From: an uncultured Chromatiaceae bacterium | GTDB taxonomy: Bacteria > Pseudomonadota > Gammaproteobacteria > Enterobacterales > Alteromonadaceae | Direction of reading: 5' to 3' | Assembly (NCBI GenBank): GCA_937978655.1 | Contig: CALJUX010000022.1 | Location: 62,001 to 126,000, forward strand | DNA: 64,000 nt | Shown here: in pieces, positions 51,661 through 60,017 of the stretch | Position numbering within the stretch: the first letter of the stretch is position 1 | Layout of the letters: each line of letters begins with the position of its first letter | Notes under the pieces: model-generated | Database searches by the model: none | The model's input: only the letters and a program-made list of their open reading frames with translations | Told to the model about the DNA's origin: nothing | Translations under genes and position numbers: made by a program

Positions 51661-54366
51661 ATGCAGCATCATGGCGCGACGACAACTAGCAGCACTTGTC
51701 CGTATTGTGGGGTCGGCTGTGGCATTGCCGCCTGTGCCACTGACAATAAAGTGCAAATTATCGGGGACAAACAACATCCGGCGAATTTCGGACGCTTGTG
51801 CGTCAAAGGGACGGCGTTGGCCGAAACCCTGAAGCCACAGGGCCGCTTGTTGCAGCCAATGGTGGACGGCATGCCGGCCGACTGGCCGCTGGCAGTAGCG
51901 ACTGCGGCCGGGCGGCTGGCGCAGATCATTGCCAGACATGGCCCAGGCAGTGTGGCGATGTATTTAAGTGGCCAGCTGCTGACCGAAGACTATTACGTCG
52001 CCAATAAGTTATTAAAAGGTTTTATCGGCAGCAGCCATCTGGATACCAATTCCCGGCTCTGTATGGCATCGACTGTTGCCGGCCATAAACGCGCTTTTGG
52101 TGAAGACGTGGTGCCGGGCTGTTATGAAGATCTGGAGCTGGCGGATTTAGTGGTGCTGGTCGGCAGCAATCTGGCCTGGGCTCATCCGGTCTTGTTTCAG
52201 CGCCTGCTGGCGGCAAAAGCGACCAGGCCAGCGCAGCGAATAGTGGTGATTGACCCGCGCCGCACCGCGACCGCCGACAGCGCCGATTTGTTTTTGCCGA
52301 TAAGACCAGGCACCGACGTGGCGTTATTTGCCGGCTTGTTGGCCTATCTGGCGGCAGAGGGGGCGATCGACAGCGCTTTTACCAGCGCGCACTGCAATGG
52401 CCTTGACCAGGCGGTGCAAGCCGCTCAGTGCTGGCAGTCACTGCCGGCGCTTGCCGGTTATTGCGATCTGGATGTGGCGGATGTGCAGCGTTTTTTTCAG
52501 TGGTTTGCCACAACCGCGCGCACTGTGACGGTGTTTTCGCAAGGGGTGAATCAGGCCGAAAATGGCACGGACAAAGTCAACGCCATCATCAATGTGCATC
52601 TGGCCACCGGCCGTATCGGCAAGCCGGGCGCCGGTCCGCTTTCTGTCACTGGTCAGCCCAATGCGATGGGTGGCCGCGAAGTGGGGGCGCTGGCGAATCA
52701 ACTGGCTGGCCATTTGCGCTTCCCGGCCGAATTGGCCGCGACAGAGCAGCAGCCTGAGGCAGAATGGCAGGCGCTGCAAAAGTTCTGGCAGGCGCCAGCA
52801 TTGGTGGGCGAGGGCGGCTATACCGCCGTTGATTTATTTGCCGCCATCGGACGTGGCGAAATTAAAGCGGTGTGGATCATGGCGACTAATCCGGTGGTCA
52901 GTCTGCCGCAGGCTGATTTGATCAGGCAGGCGCTGGCGGACTGTGAGCTGGTGCTGGTGTCCGACATTTATCAGGACACTGACACCGTTGCGCTGGCCGA
53001 TATTGCGTTTCCGGCACTGGGCTTTGGCGAAAAAGACGGCACAGTCACCAATTCTGAGCGCTGCATCTCCCGCCAGCGTGCATTTTTACCACCGCCCGGT
53101 GCGGCGCGGCCGGACTGGCAGATTGTGTGTCAGGTGGCGAAGGCGCTCGGGTTCAGTCAGGGGTTTAACTACCAGAGTGCGGCGCAGATCTTTCGCGAGC
53201 ATGCCGCACTGACCGGTTTATGCAACGGTGGTCGCCGTGCGCTGGATTTAACCGCCTGCACAGGCTTATCGGACGCGGCTTATGACAACTGGCAGCCGCA
53301 GCGCTGGCCGCTGCGTACCAAGGGCGTGCAGACCGCGCGGTTATTCAGCGATGGCCGTTTTTATACGCCGGACCAGAAAGCCCGCTTTATTGCGTTGTCG
53401 GGTCAGGACAACTGCAGTCCGGTCGCCGCTGAGGCCGGTTTTGTCCTCAACAGTGGCCGGCTGCGGGACCAGTGGCACACGATGACCCGCACCGGGCGGG
53501 TGCCGGCGCTGATGCAACATCAGGCGGAGCCTGCTATTGCGCTGCATCCGGCCGATGCGCAGCGCGCGCAAATCTGCGACGGCGACTTAGTTGAGCTTGG
53601 TAATGCGCTGGGACGCTATCGCGGCCGGGCCTGGCTGACTGACCGTCAGCGCCAGGGAGAGTTGTTTGTGCCGATGCACTGGAGTGGCCAGTTTGGCCCG
53701 ATGTCGCGTTGTGATGTGTTGTACGACGACCGGCGCGATCCGATCTCGCGCCAGCCGGCGTTTAAACAAGGCACTGTGCAGCTGAAAAAGCTGGCCGTCA
53801 GTGCCGAACTGGTGCTGTTCAGCCGCCAGCGCGACTTATTGGCCGCATTGCAGCCCCTATGTAGCTATCTGGTTACCTTGCCGCACGCGCACATGCAGGA
53901 ATACCGGCTGGCGCTGACAGTCCCCGCCACAGCGTTGCCACAACTGGTCGCGCTTATCTGGCAACAATTGCTGCCGCCGGGGGCGCGCGCCGGACACATG
54001 ATTGAAGCCAAGGCGCCGCAACACTGGCGCCAGGCGTTGGTGGTGAATGACCAGCTGCAGGCGTTGTTGTATGCCGGCCCGACGTTGCCGGCGCTGGACC
54101 GGCACTGGCTGGATCAGTGTTTTGCCACGGTGCTTAGCGCCACTGCGCGCCGTCAGTTGTTACGGGGCGCCGCATTGGAGGTGGCTGATGGTTCGGCGCT
54201 GATCTGCAGTTGTTTTCAGGTGCGCCAGCAGCCTATCCAGCAGGCCATTGCCGCTGGGGCCCGCTGCAGCCAGAGTCTTGGCGACAAGCTCAAATGTGGT
54301 ACGGGTTGTGGGTCTTGTTTGCCGGAGATCCGCCAGTTGTTACAGCAAGCGCTGGCGCCGGCCTAA
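51661..54366 (+). CDS. nasA: assimilatory nitrate reductase catalytic subunit NasA
   Basis: NasA reduces nitrate to nitrite in the cytoplasm with a bis-MGD molybdenum cofactor. The 901-residue protein has the [4Fe-4S] motif C13-x2-C16-x3-C20-x26-C47, the molybdopterin domains (RLCMAS near residue 135 carries the candidate Mo-ligand Cys) and a C-terminal BFD-like [2Fe-2S] domain with C849-x-C851 and C883-x2-C886. The BFD tail is typical of Klebsiella-type NasA that takes electrons from an NADH flavoprotein. The ATG at 51661 has GGAG seven bases upstream. It converges with nasC, stops overlapping by three bases. Confidence 0.95.
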   Translation: MQHHGATTTSSTCPYCGVGCGIAACATDNKVQIIGDKQHPANFGRLCVKGTALAETLKPQGRLLQPMVDGMPADWPLAVATAAGRLAQIIARHGPGSVAMYLSGQLLTEDYYVANKLLKGFIGSSHLDTNSRLCMASTVAGHKRAFGEDVVPGCYEDLELADLVVLVGSNLAWAHPVLFQRLLAAKATRPAQRIVVIDPRRTATADSADLFLPIRPGTDVALFAGLLAYLAAEGAIDSAFTSAHCNGLDQAVQAAQCWQSLPALAGYCDLDVADVQRFFQWFATTARTVTVFSQGVNQAENGTDKVNAIINVHLATGRIGKPGAGPLSVTGQPNAMGGREVGALANQLAGHLRFPAELAATEQQPEAEWQALQKFWQAPALVGEGGYTAVDLFAAIGRGEIKAVWIMATNPVVSLPQADLIRQALADCELVLVSDIYQDTDTVALADIAFPALGFGEKDGTVTNSERCISRQRAFLPPPGAARPDWQIVCQVAKALGFSQGFNYQSAAQIFREHAALTGLCNGGRRALDLTACTGLSDAAYDNWQPQRWPLRTKGVQTARLFSDGRFYTPDQKARFIALSGQDNCSPVAAEAGFVLNSGRLRDQWHTMTRTGRVPALMQHQAEPAIALHPADAQRAQICDGDLVELGNALGRYRGRAWLTDRQRQGELFVPMHWSGQFGPMSRCDVLYDDRRDPISRQPAFKQGTVQLKKLAVSAELVLFSRQRDLLAALQPLCSYLVTLPHAHMQEYRLALTVPATALPQLVALIWQQLLPPGARAGHMIEAKAPQHWRQALVVNDQLQALLYAGPTLPALDRHWLDQCFATVLSATARRQLLRGAALEVADGSALICSCFQVRQQPIQQAIAAGARCSQSLGDKLKCGTGCGSCLPEIRQLLQQALAPA

Positions 54367-55652
54367 GCGGCGCGAAACAGCAGGTCATTGAGCAGGTCGG
54401 TGTGCAGCAGGCCATTACGCAGATCGTCGCGCAGCTCAGGCTGCACACTTTGTGGTTCGCCCGCCAGCACCGCAGCGTCTTGCAACAGCTGCTGACAATA
54501 GGGGCTCAGACTGGTGTCGCCACAGAGCACTGCGCCTGCCAGCCTGCCGTGGCGCAGCCACAGCCGGCGATAATCGCCGAGCAGCGGGTCCTGATAGACC
54601 AGACTTTGCAGGCCGGGATCTTGCAGCAATGCCGGAATATCCCCAAAGGAACAGATCGCCAGACCGCTGATTTTCAGCTGAGTGCCGCAGACACCGGCCT
54701 GATAGTGCCGCGCCGGCTCGCCGGATAAACCTGCGGCTAACACGGCGGCCTGCTGATACACCGGCGCCACCAGTGCCACGGTTTCGCCGGCGCATTCACA
54801 GCATTCGCCGATGGCAAAAATATGTGGGTCGCTGGTTTTAAGCTGTGTTGTCACCACAATGCCGCGATTGACGACAAGGCCCGCCGCCCGGGCCAGTGCG
54901 GTACGTGGCTGAATGCCAAGTGCGGCGATGCACAGGTCAGCACTCACAACAGCCGGTCCGTCCGCAGTCGACAGCTGCAGCTGCAGCTCTGCCGCATCGG
55001 CGTCGGCAGCGGTAATTTCAGTGCGCAGCAAGACGGTGATGCCGCGTTGGCGCAGCGCGCTGTGTAACAACGCGGCTGCAGCGGGGTCCAGTTGCCGGTT
55101 CATCAGATAAGGCCCGCGATGGCAAATGGTGACACGATAACGCTGGCTTAAGGCGGCAGCGGTTTCCAGCGCGATAAAACCACCGCCCTGAATGAGGAGA
55201 TGGCTGCCTGCAGGCAACGCCTTGATCTGCTGCACATCGCTGACATCCCGCAGGGGCCGCAGCCGCGCCTGCACGGCGCTGTTGCCCTCTGAAAACGCCG
55301 GCAGCAGCGGGGCCGCGCCAGTGGCCAGCACCAGTTGCCGGTAAAAAAAGCGCTGACCGGCAGCGGTCTGTACCTCGCGCCTTTTGGGCAAAATTGCGCT
55401 GACGGGTTGTTGCGTCAGAATAGTCAGCCGATCACCCAGCGCCGCTGCCGTGGCAGGCAAAGCAATGTCGGTGCTGCTGTCTTCCAGCAGCTGCGGCAAC
55501 AGCACGCGGTTATAGGCGTGCCGGGGTTCTTCGCCCAGCACCAGAATGCGCTGCGGTGCCCCGCGCTGGCGCGCCAGTTCCTGCAACAGCCGGTGCGTGG
55601 CCATGCCAAAACCGACAATGATCAGGTCATACTCCATCAGTTGAGCGTTCAT
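54363..55652 (-). CDS. nasC: NAD(P)H/FAD oxidoreductase for nitrate reductase, NasC-like
   Basis: The 429-residue flavoprotein has two dinucleotide folds: FAD motif IIVGFGMATHRLL at the start and NAD motif LLIQGGGFIALETAAAL near residue 150, then the C-terminal ALGIQPRT...IFAIGECCE. It resembles the N-terminal part of NirB and Klebsiella NasC, and should pass electrons from NAD(P)H to NasA. It has no sirohaem or BFD domain, so it is not a nitrite reductase. The ATG overlaps nrtD by four bases. Confidence 0.8.
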   Translation of the reverse strand: MNAQLMEYDLIIVGFGMATHRLLQELARQRGAPQRILVLGEEPRHAYNRVLLPQLLEDSSTDIALPATAAALGDRLTILTQQPVSAILPKRREVQTAAGQRFFYRQLVLATGAAPLLPAFSEGNSAVQARLRPLRDVSDVQQIKALPAGSHLLIQGGGFIALETAAALSQRYRVTICHRGPYLMNRQLDPAAAALLHSALRQRGITVLLRTEITAADADAAELQLQLSTADGPAVVSADLCIAALGIQPRTALARAAGLVVNRGIVVTTQLKTSDPHIFAIGECCECAGETVALVAPVYQQAAVLAAGLSGEPARHYQAGVCGTQLKISGLAICSFGDIPALLQDPGLQSLVYQDPLLGDYRRLWLRHGRLAGAVLCGDTSLSPYCQQLLQDAAVLAGEPQSVQPELRDDLRNGLLHTDLLNDLLFRAA

Positions 55653-56506
55653 GCGCGTACCCCTTGTGGCGGCAGCGCCTTGTTGTCGCTGGCGCTTTTT
55701 GCGCCTCCCAGCGGTAAGGGTTCGACTTTGCGCTGTTTTTCGTAGAGGAAACTCAGCACCTGATGACGGTAATGGTTGTATTTGGGGCAATCCGCCAGCG
55801 CCAGCCGGTCACGTGGGCGTGGCAGGTCGATGGACAAGATTTCGCCGACTGTAGCCGCAGGGCCATTGGTCATCATCACGATACGGTCTGATAACAGTAC
55901 GGCTTCATCGACATCGTGGGTGATCATAATCACGGTATTGCCAAGTTCCGCCTGAATTTGTTGCACGCTGTCCTGTAAATGCGCCCGTGTCAGCGCGTCG
56001 AGTGCGCCAAATGGCTCGTCCATCAACAGCACCTGTGGCTGCATCGCCAGCGCGCGGGCGATGCCAACCCGCTGTTTCATGCCGCCGGAAATTTCCGCTG
56101 GTTTTTTATCGCGGGCGTGACTCATTTGCACCAGCGCCAGATTGTGTTCAATCCAGTCCTGCATCTGTGCTTTATGCATTTTCCCGGCAAAGACCTGACG
56201 CACCGCCAGCTCGACGTTCTGGTACACCGACAACCAGGGCAGCAGCGAATGGTGCTGAAATACTACGGCACGCTCGGGGCCTGGCTCGTTCACTTCTTTG
56301 TGATTGAGGATCACGCCGCCTTCTGTGGCTTTGAGCAAACCGGCAATGATATTGAGCACTGTGGATTTGCCGCAGCCGGAGTGACCAATCAGGCTGATAA
56401 TTTCGCCTTTTTTGATACTCAGATTGACGTTCTGCAGCGCGACGAAAGGGCCTTTGCTGGTCGGGAAACTAATCCCGACCTGGCTGAGTTCCAGATGTTT
56501 TTGCAT
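55649..56506 (-). CDS. nrtD: nitrate ABC transporter ATPase
   Basis: The 285-residue ATPase has Walker A GHSGCGKST, the signature ISGGMKQRVGIARAL and Walker B LLMDEPFGALD, all in the NrtD/TauB/SsuB style. NrtD is right from context: nrtA and nrtB lie upstream. GAGGA is before the ATG at 56506; a longer frame upstream lacks family likeness. It has no fused substrate-binding domain, unlike cyanobacterial NrtC. Confidence 0.9.
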   Translation of the reverse strand: MQKHLELSQVGISFPTSKGPFVALQNVNLSIKKGEIISLIGHSGCGKSTVLNIIAGLLKATEGGVILNHKEVNEPGPERAVVFQHHSLLPWLSVYQNVELAVRQVFAGKMHKAQMQDWIEHNLALVQMSHARDKKPAEISGGMKQRVGIARALAMQPQVLLMDEPFGALDALTRAHLQDSVQQIQAELGNTVIMITHDVDEAVLLSDRIVMMTNGPAATVGEILSIDLPRPRDRLALADCPKYNHYRHQVLSFLYEKQRKVEPLPLGGAKSASDNKALPPQGVRA

Positions 56507-56549
56507 GACAATTCCTCGATTTAACAGGGCGCAGCAGCGCATTTATCCA

Positions 56550-57512
56550 TCAGCGCAATTGCACGCTCTTATCCCAGCTCAGCGCTTGTTGCAGGCTCAG
56601 CATCAGCCGGTCCAGCAACAAGCCAATCAGGCCAATCACCGCGACGGCGACACAAATTCGTGCCAGCGAGTCACTGGAGCCGTTCTGAAACTCGTCCCAG
56701 ACAAATTTGCCAAGGCCGGGGTTTTGCGCCAGCATCTCGGCGGCGATCAGCACCATCCAGGCAATACCCAATGACAGACGCAGGCCGGTAAACATCATCG
56801 GCACCGCCGAGGGCAACACGATGGCGCGGATATGGCGATACCAGTTCAGTCGCAGTACTTTGCTGACGTTTTGCAAATCAGCCGGCACCTGCGACACCCC
56901 GACAATGGTGTTGATGAGCGTCGGCCACAGCGAACAGAGCGCAACGGTCAGCGCCGACACCAGATAAGAGCGGCTCAGCAGGCCGTCGGCCGGATAACTG
57001 GCGCTGACGACAATAGTGATAAGCGGCAGCCAGGCGAGCGGAGACACCGGTTTTAGCAACTGGATCAACGGGTTCAGCGCGCTGTAGCACAGCGGACTTA
57101 AACCAATCAGCACGCCGGCCGGAATGGCAATCAGACTGGCCAGCAAAAAGCCGCTCAGCACCGTCTGCAAGCTGGTCTGAATTTGGCTGAAAAAAGTCGG
57201 CCGGCCATGGTATGGGCGGGCAACTGCTTCCGGCTGTTGCGCCAGCCGCTGCTGCTGGCGCTGGTAAAACGCCTGCTCGCGCGCCTGTTCGGCCTGATGT
57301 TCGGCCACCAGCGCCCTGAGCTGACCAGCGACAGCGCCAGGGCCTGGGAACTGGCCTAAAGAGGTTTGCAGCTGCGATGCTAACGTCGCCCAGCACAGCA
57401 CAAACAGCGTCAGGCCGGCCAGCGTCAGGCTGCTTTGGCGCAGCAGTTCGCGCCATTTGCGCTGCCAGTGCGCCACTTTGGCCGCGCTCGGGTTTTTCAG
57501 TTGAATAATCAT
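56550..57512 (-). CDS. nrtB: nitrate ABC transporter permease
   Basis: The 320-residue protein has a signal-like first membrane segment, a hydrophilic insert of some 60 residues rich in Q, A and R (about 65-120), then five membrane segments with the permease loop EMLAQNPGLGKFVWDEFQ. The insert is longer than in typical NrtB, perhaps coiled. The ATG at 57512 lies four bases after nrtA, with AGGA upstream inside nrtA. Confidence 0.88.
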   Translation of the reverse strand: MIIQLKNPSAAKVAHWQRKWRELLRQSSLTLAGLTLFVLCWATLASQLQTSLGQFPGPGAVAGQLRALVAEHQAEQAREQAFYQRQQQRLAQQPEAVARPYHGRPTFFSQIQTSLQTVLSGFLLASLIAIPAGVLIGLSPLCYSALNPLIQLLKPVSPLAWLPLITIVVSASYPADGLLSRSYLVSALTVALCSLWPTLINTIVGVSQVPADLQNVSKVLRLNWYRHIRAIVLPSAVPMMFTGLRLSLGIAWMVLIAAEMLAQNPGLGKFVWDEFQNGSSDSLARICVAVAVIGLIGLLLDRLMLSLQQALSWDKSVQLR

Positions 57513-57516
57513 CTGC

Positions 57517-58833
57517 TTAATCCTTGTAACCAATGTCAAACTGCTGCAGGTATTGATTCGGCGCTTTGGCATCAAAGGTTTTGCCGTCGGCAAATTTGTA
57601 TTGGCCTGGCGCCTTGATGCCGCTCTCGCGGGCAAAATCCGGGAAATCACTGGCTTTGAATTTGCCTTCAGCAATCAGCGCCCGAGCCGCCTGCTGATAG
57701 GCATCAGTGTTAAAGGCCGCTTTGGCTGTTGTCAGGTACCAGCTATCCGGTTTGGCCTCGCTGAGCTGGCCCCAGCGGCGCATTTGCGTTAAGTACCAAA
57801 TGGCATCGGAATAAAACGGGTAGGTGGCGTGATGGCGGAAAAATACATTAAAATCAGCGGCTTTTCGCACATCACCCGGCGCATATTCAAATTGACCTGT
57901 CATGCTGCGTTTAATGATGGCGGCGTCGGCTCCAACATAATGCGGTGCTGATATCAGCTCGGCAGCAGCAGCGCGGTTGGCGTTGTCTTTTTCATCTAAC
58001 CAGTAGCCGGCGCGGATCAGCGCTTTGACCAGTTTTTGCTGCGTCAGCGGATATTTGGCGGCCCAGCGGGCGTTGACGCCGAGCACCTTCTCCGCCATAT
58101 AACCACGAATGTCGCTGTTGCTAATGACCGGGACACCCAGTTTGCGTGCCGCCGCCTGTTGATTCCACGGCTCACCGACGCAAAACCCGGCCACAGTGCC
58201 GGCTTCCAGTGCGGCCGGCATTTGCGGCGGTGGCACCACGGAAATCAACACATCAGCGTCGAGCTGACCGGAATTGTCGCCGCTTTTGGGCGCATAAAAA
58301 CCCGGATGCAGGCCACCGGCAGCCAGCCAGTATCGCAGCTCGTAATTGTGACTGGAGACCGGAAACACCATGCCAAACTTCAGCTGCTGCGAAATGCCCT
58401 GTAAAGCGGCAGCGTTCAGCGGAATCGCAGGTTGGTTTTTGGCCGATAGCTGTTGCCAGATTTGCTTGCTGAGCGTGCAGGCGTTGCCATGTAAATCCAG
58501 CACCAGTGCCGTTTGTAATTTTTCGCTGCCGGTGAGGCCCGCCTGACTGGCAAGCACCTGACCGGCTAACATATGGGCGCCGTCGAGCTGACCGTCCAGC
58601 ACGCGGTCCTGCAATACTTTCCAGTTCGGCTGCGCTTCGAGTTGCACCGACAAGCCTTCGTCGTCAAAAAAGCCTTGCTCCAGCGCCACCGCCAGTGGCG
58701 CCATATCGGTCAGTTTGACAAAACCCAGGGTGAGCTGCGGCTTTTCGGCCTGTGCGCTGTGGCTGCACCAGGGCAGCAGCAGCCACAACAGGCCACTGAG
58801 CCACAGGGTGGTATTTGTTTTCATTTGCTTCAA
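57517..58833 (-). CDS. nrtA: nitrate-binding periplasmic protein
   Basis: The 438-residue protein has a signal peptide (residues about 5-29, AQAE) and an NrtA/NMT1-like domain: LTLGFVKLTDMAPLAVALEQGFFDDEGL, VLQDRVLDGQLDGAHMLAGQ, and VSSHNYELRYWLAAGG, GFCVGEPWNQQA, which are typical of nitrate binders. GGAGG at 58840-58844 is spaced six bases from a TTG at 58833 and 15 from the ATG at 58824, so TTG is the better start. A leader with an attenuator precedes it. Confidence 0.9.
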   Translation of the reverse strand: MKQMKTNTTLWLSGLLWLLLPWCSHSAQAEKPQLTLGFVKLTDMAPLAVALEQGFFDDEGLSVQLEAQPNWKVLQDRVLDGQLDGAHMLAGQVLASQAGLTGSEKLQTALVLDLHGNACTLSKQIWQQLSAKNQPAIPLNAAALQGISQQLKFGMVFPVSSHNYELRYWLAAGGLHPGFYAPKSGDNSGQLDADVLISVVPPPQMPAALEAGTVAGFCVGEPWNQQAAARKLGVPVISNSDIRGYMAEKVLGVNARWAAKYPLTQQKLVKALIRAGYWLDEKDNANRAAAAELISAPHYVGADAAIIKRSMTGQFEYAPGDVRKAADFNVFFRHHATYPFYSDAIWYLTQMRRWGQLSEAKPDSWYLTTAKAAFNTDAYQQAARALIAEGKFKASDFPDFARESGIKAPGQYKFADGKTFDAKAPNQYLQQFDIGYKD

Positions 58834-58869
58834 AGCATGCCTCCGCTACCTGTTGGTCAATTCACCGGC

Positions 58870-58922
58870 AAAAAAAAACGCTGACGGCAGCCGAAAAAGG
58901 GTGCGAGTCAGCGTCTTTGCTG
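58870..58922 (-). terminator. attenuator in the nrtA leader
   Basis: On the - strand ACGCTGAC (58914-58907) pairs with GTCAGCGT (58885-58878) and T8 follows. It ends 36 bases before the nrtA start. CAGC-AAAGAC-GCTG (58922-58909) overlaps its first arm and would compete with it; the hexaloop has A1 and G4, the ANTAR-target pattern. Confidence 0.82.
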
Positions 58923-58968
58923 TGGATCTTTACTGTTTGGCCAGTCCAATACTGGCAACAGCATTATT

Positions 58969-58986
58969 CAGCTTCTGTGCCAGCTG
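58969..58986 (-). promoter_or_regulatory. nrtA leader element P1 (shared with nasA leader)
   Basis: CAGCTGGCACAGAAGCTG on the - strand repeats the nasA leader element except for three missing bases. It also sits within a longer inverted repeat, TTATTCAGCT with AGCTGAATAA, with an 8-base loop. Confidence 0.65.
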
Positions 58987-59072
58987 AATAAGTTGGTTTC
59001 ATGCTATTGAAAAATAAATGATTATTAAATTGATGCACTGCAGATGTTGACGGGCGGCTGCTATTTTTTGTC

Positions 59073-59102
59073 CAATCTTGGTGCGGCGACGCACCAAGAT
59101 TG
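59073..59102. repeat. 12-bp perfect inverted repeat after ric
   Basis: CAATCTTGGTGC, a 6-base spacer, then its exact complement, 12 bases past the ric stop. No T run follows on the - strand, so it is not a standard terminator, though it may still end or stabilise ric mRNA. Confidence 0.85.
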
Positions 59103-59114
59103 TCAGCAGCAGGG

Positions 59115-59795
59115 TTATTGGCAGGAACCGCAACAACTGCCTTTTTGCGCGGCGGGTTCGACAAACAGAATTTCATTTTCGAGCAGAATATGCTCCATCA
59201 AATCTTCTTTCAGTTCCGTCAGGCCCAGATATAAGGCGGTCCAGGTGTTGCAGGCGCCGTCGGGCAGCACTAAGTCGTGCGCCAGTTTCAGCATGTCGCC
59301 CAGCGCGTCGCCGTGTTGCAAATGTTCATGTTGCATCACATGGATAGGGCCGGCCGGATAAAAGCCGTTGCACAGCATCGGGAACAGAATTTGTTCCTCT
59401 TTCATCATATGGCTTTCCAGCTCCTGTAACATCCGGCCCAAATGGTCGGCGAGGCCGGTCGGGCAGGCTGGGTGGTCGCCATGCACGGTTTCAACCCGGC
59501 GCGCTAAGCGCGTAAGCTCTGGCAACTGTTCGCGGTGTTTGGCATGAAAGCGTTGCAGGATATGCTGCACCAAATCGGCTGGTTTGCTATTGCGCCAGTC
59601 TCTGGCACTGACCTGATGCTGTAATTCGTTGAGCTTTGCCAGAATTTGCGCAACATCCAGGCCACGCTCGGCGGCAACTTCTGCCAGCGTGCGGGAACCG
59701 CCGCAGCAGAAATCCAGTTTAAACTGATGAAAGACTCCGGTCGCTCCTGGAATGCTGGTTGCCAGCTGACCCAGACTTTGATTGGCACTAATCAT
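59115..59795 (-). CDS. ric: iron-sulfur cluster repair di-iron protein (Ric/YtfE/ScdA)
   Basis: This protein repairs iron-sulfur clusters after NO or oxidative damage. The 226-residue product has the ScdA_N domain (residues 1-60, with FCCGG at 29-33) and a hemerythrin-like domain (about 75-215) with HAKHREQL, HGDHPAC, LESHMMKEEQILFPML and MQHEHLQHGD, which supply the di-iron ligands. It ends with CCGSC. The ATG at 59795 has GGAG upstream. It is divergent from norR, with NorR-type sites between. Confidence 0.93.
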   Translation of the reverse strand: MISANQSLGQLATSIPGATGVFHQFKLDFCCGGSRTLAEVAAERGLDVAQILAKLNELQHQVSARDWRNSKPADLVQHILQRFHAKHREQLPELTRLARRVETVHGDHPACPTGLADHLGRMLQELESHMMKEEQILFPMLCNGFYPAGPIHVMQHEHLQHGDALGDMLKLAHDLVLPDGACNTWTALYLGLTELKEDLMEHILLENEILFVEPAAQKGSCCGSCQ

Positions 59796-59866
59796 AAAAA
59801 TACTCCGCAGGTTAGTAACATAAGGCCGGTTTTGCATGATAAAACCGTCGCCACATGCGCTGTAGA

Positions 59867-59883
59867 GTCAAAATCCGGGCCAA
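59867..59883 (-). promoter_or_regulatory. possible sigma-54 promoter of ric
   Basis: On the - strand TTGGCCCGGATTTTGAC fits the RpoN consensus except that the -12 pair is GA instead of GC. It lies between the NorR sites and ric at a plausible distance. The missing GC makes it a weak call. Confidence 0.35.
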
Positions 59884-59924
59884 AAATACCACCTTTGATT
59901 TATATAGAGTTTTACTGTGGTCGG

Positions 59925-59979
59925 GTAAAATTGACCTGATCATAAAGCGGTATAAATCACCCAACCGGGTAATAATGAC
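59925..59979. promoter_or_regulatory. three NorR enhancer sites
   Basis: GTAAAATTGAC (59925-59935), GTATAAATCAC (59950-59960) and GTAATAATGAC (59969-59979) each fit GT-N7-AC, the NorR core, and are flanked by G on the left and C on the right. E. coli also has three such sites between norR and its target operon. Confidence 0.78.
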
Positions 59980-60017
59980 CCAACGCTGTGACCGCACCCG
60001 GACAGGACCAGAACAAG

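Noticed and set aside
59073..59102. NtrC site reading of the inverted repeat near nrtA
   Set aside because: NtrC half-sites face the other way (GCACCA then TGGTGC); here TGGTGC comes first with a 6-base spacer.
59834..59847. Second sigma-54 candidate for ric
   Set aside because: GG and GC are only nine bases apart on the - strand, which RpoN does not tolerate well.
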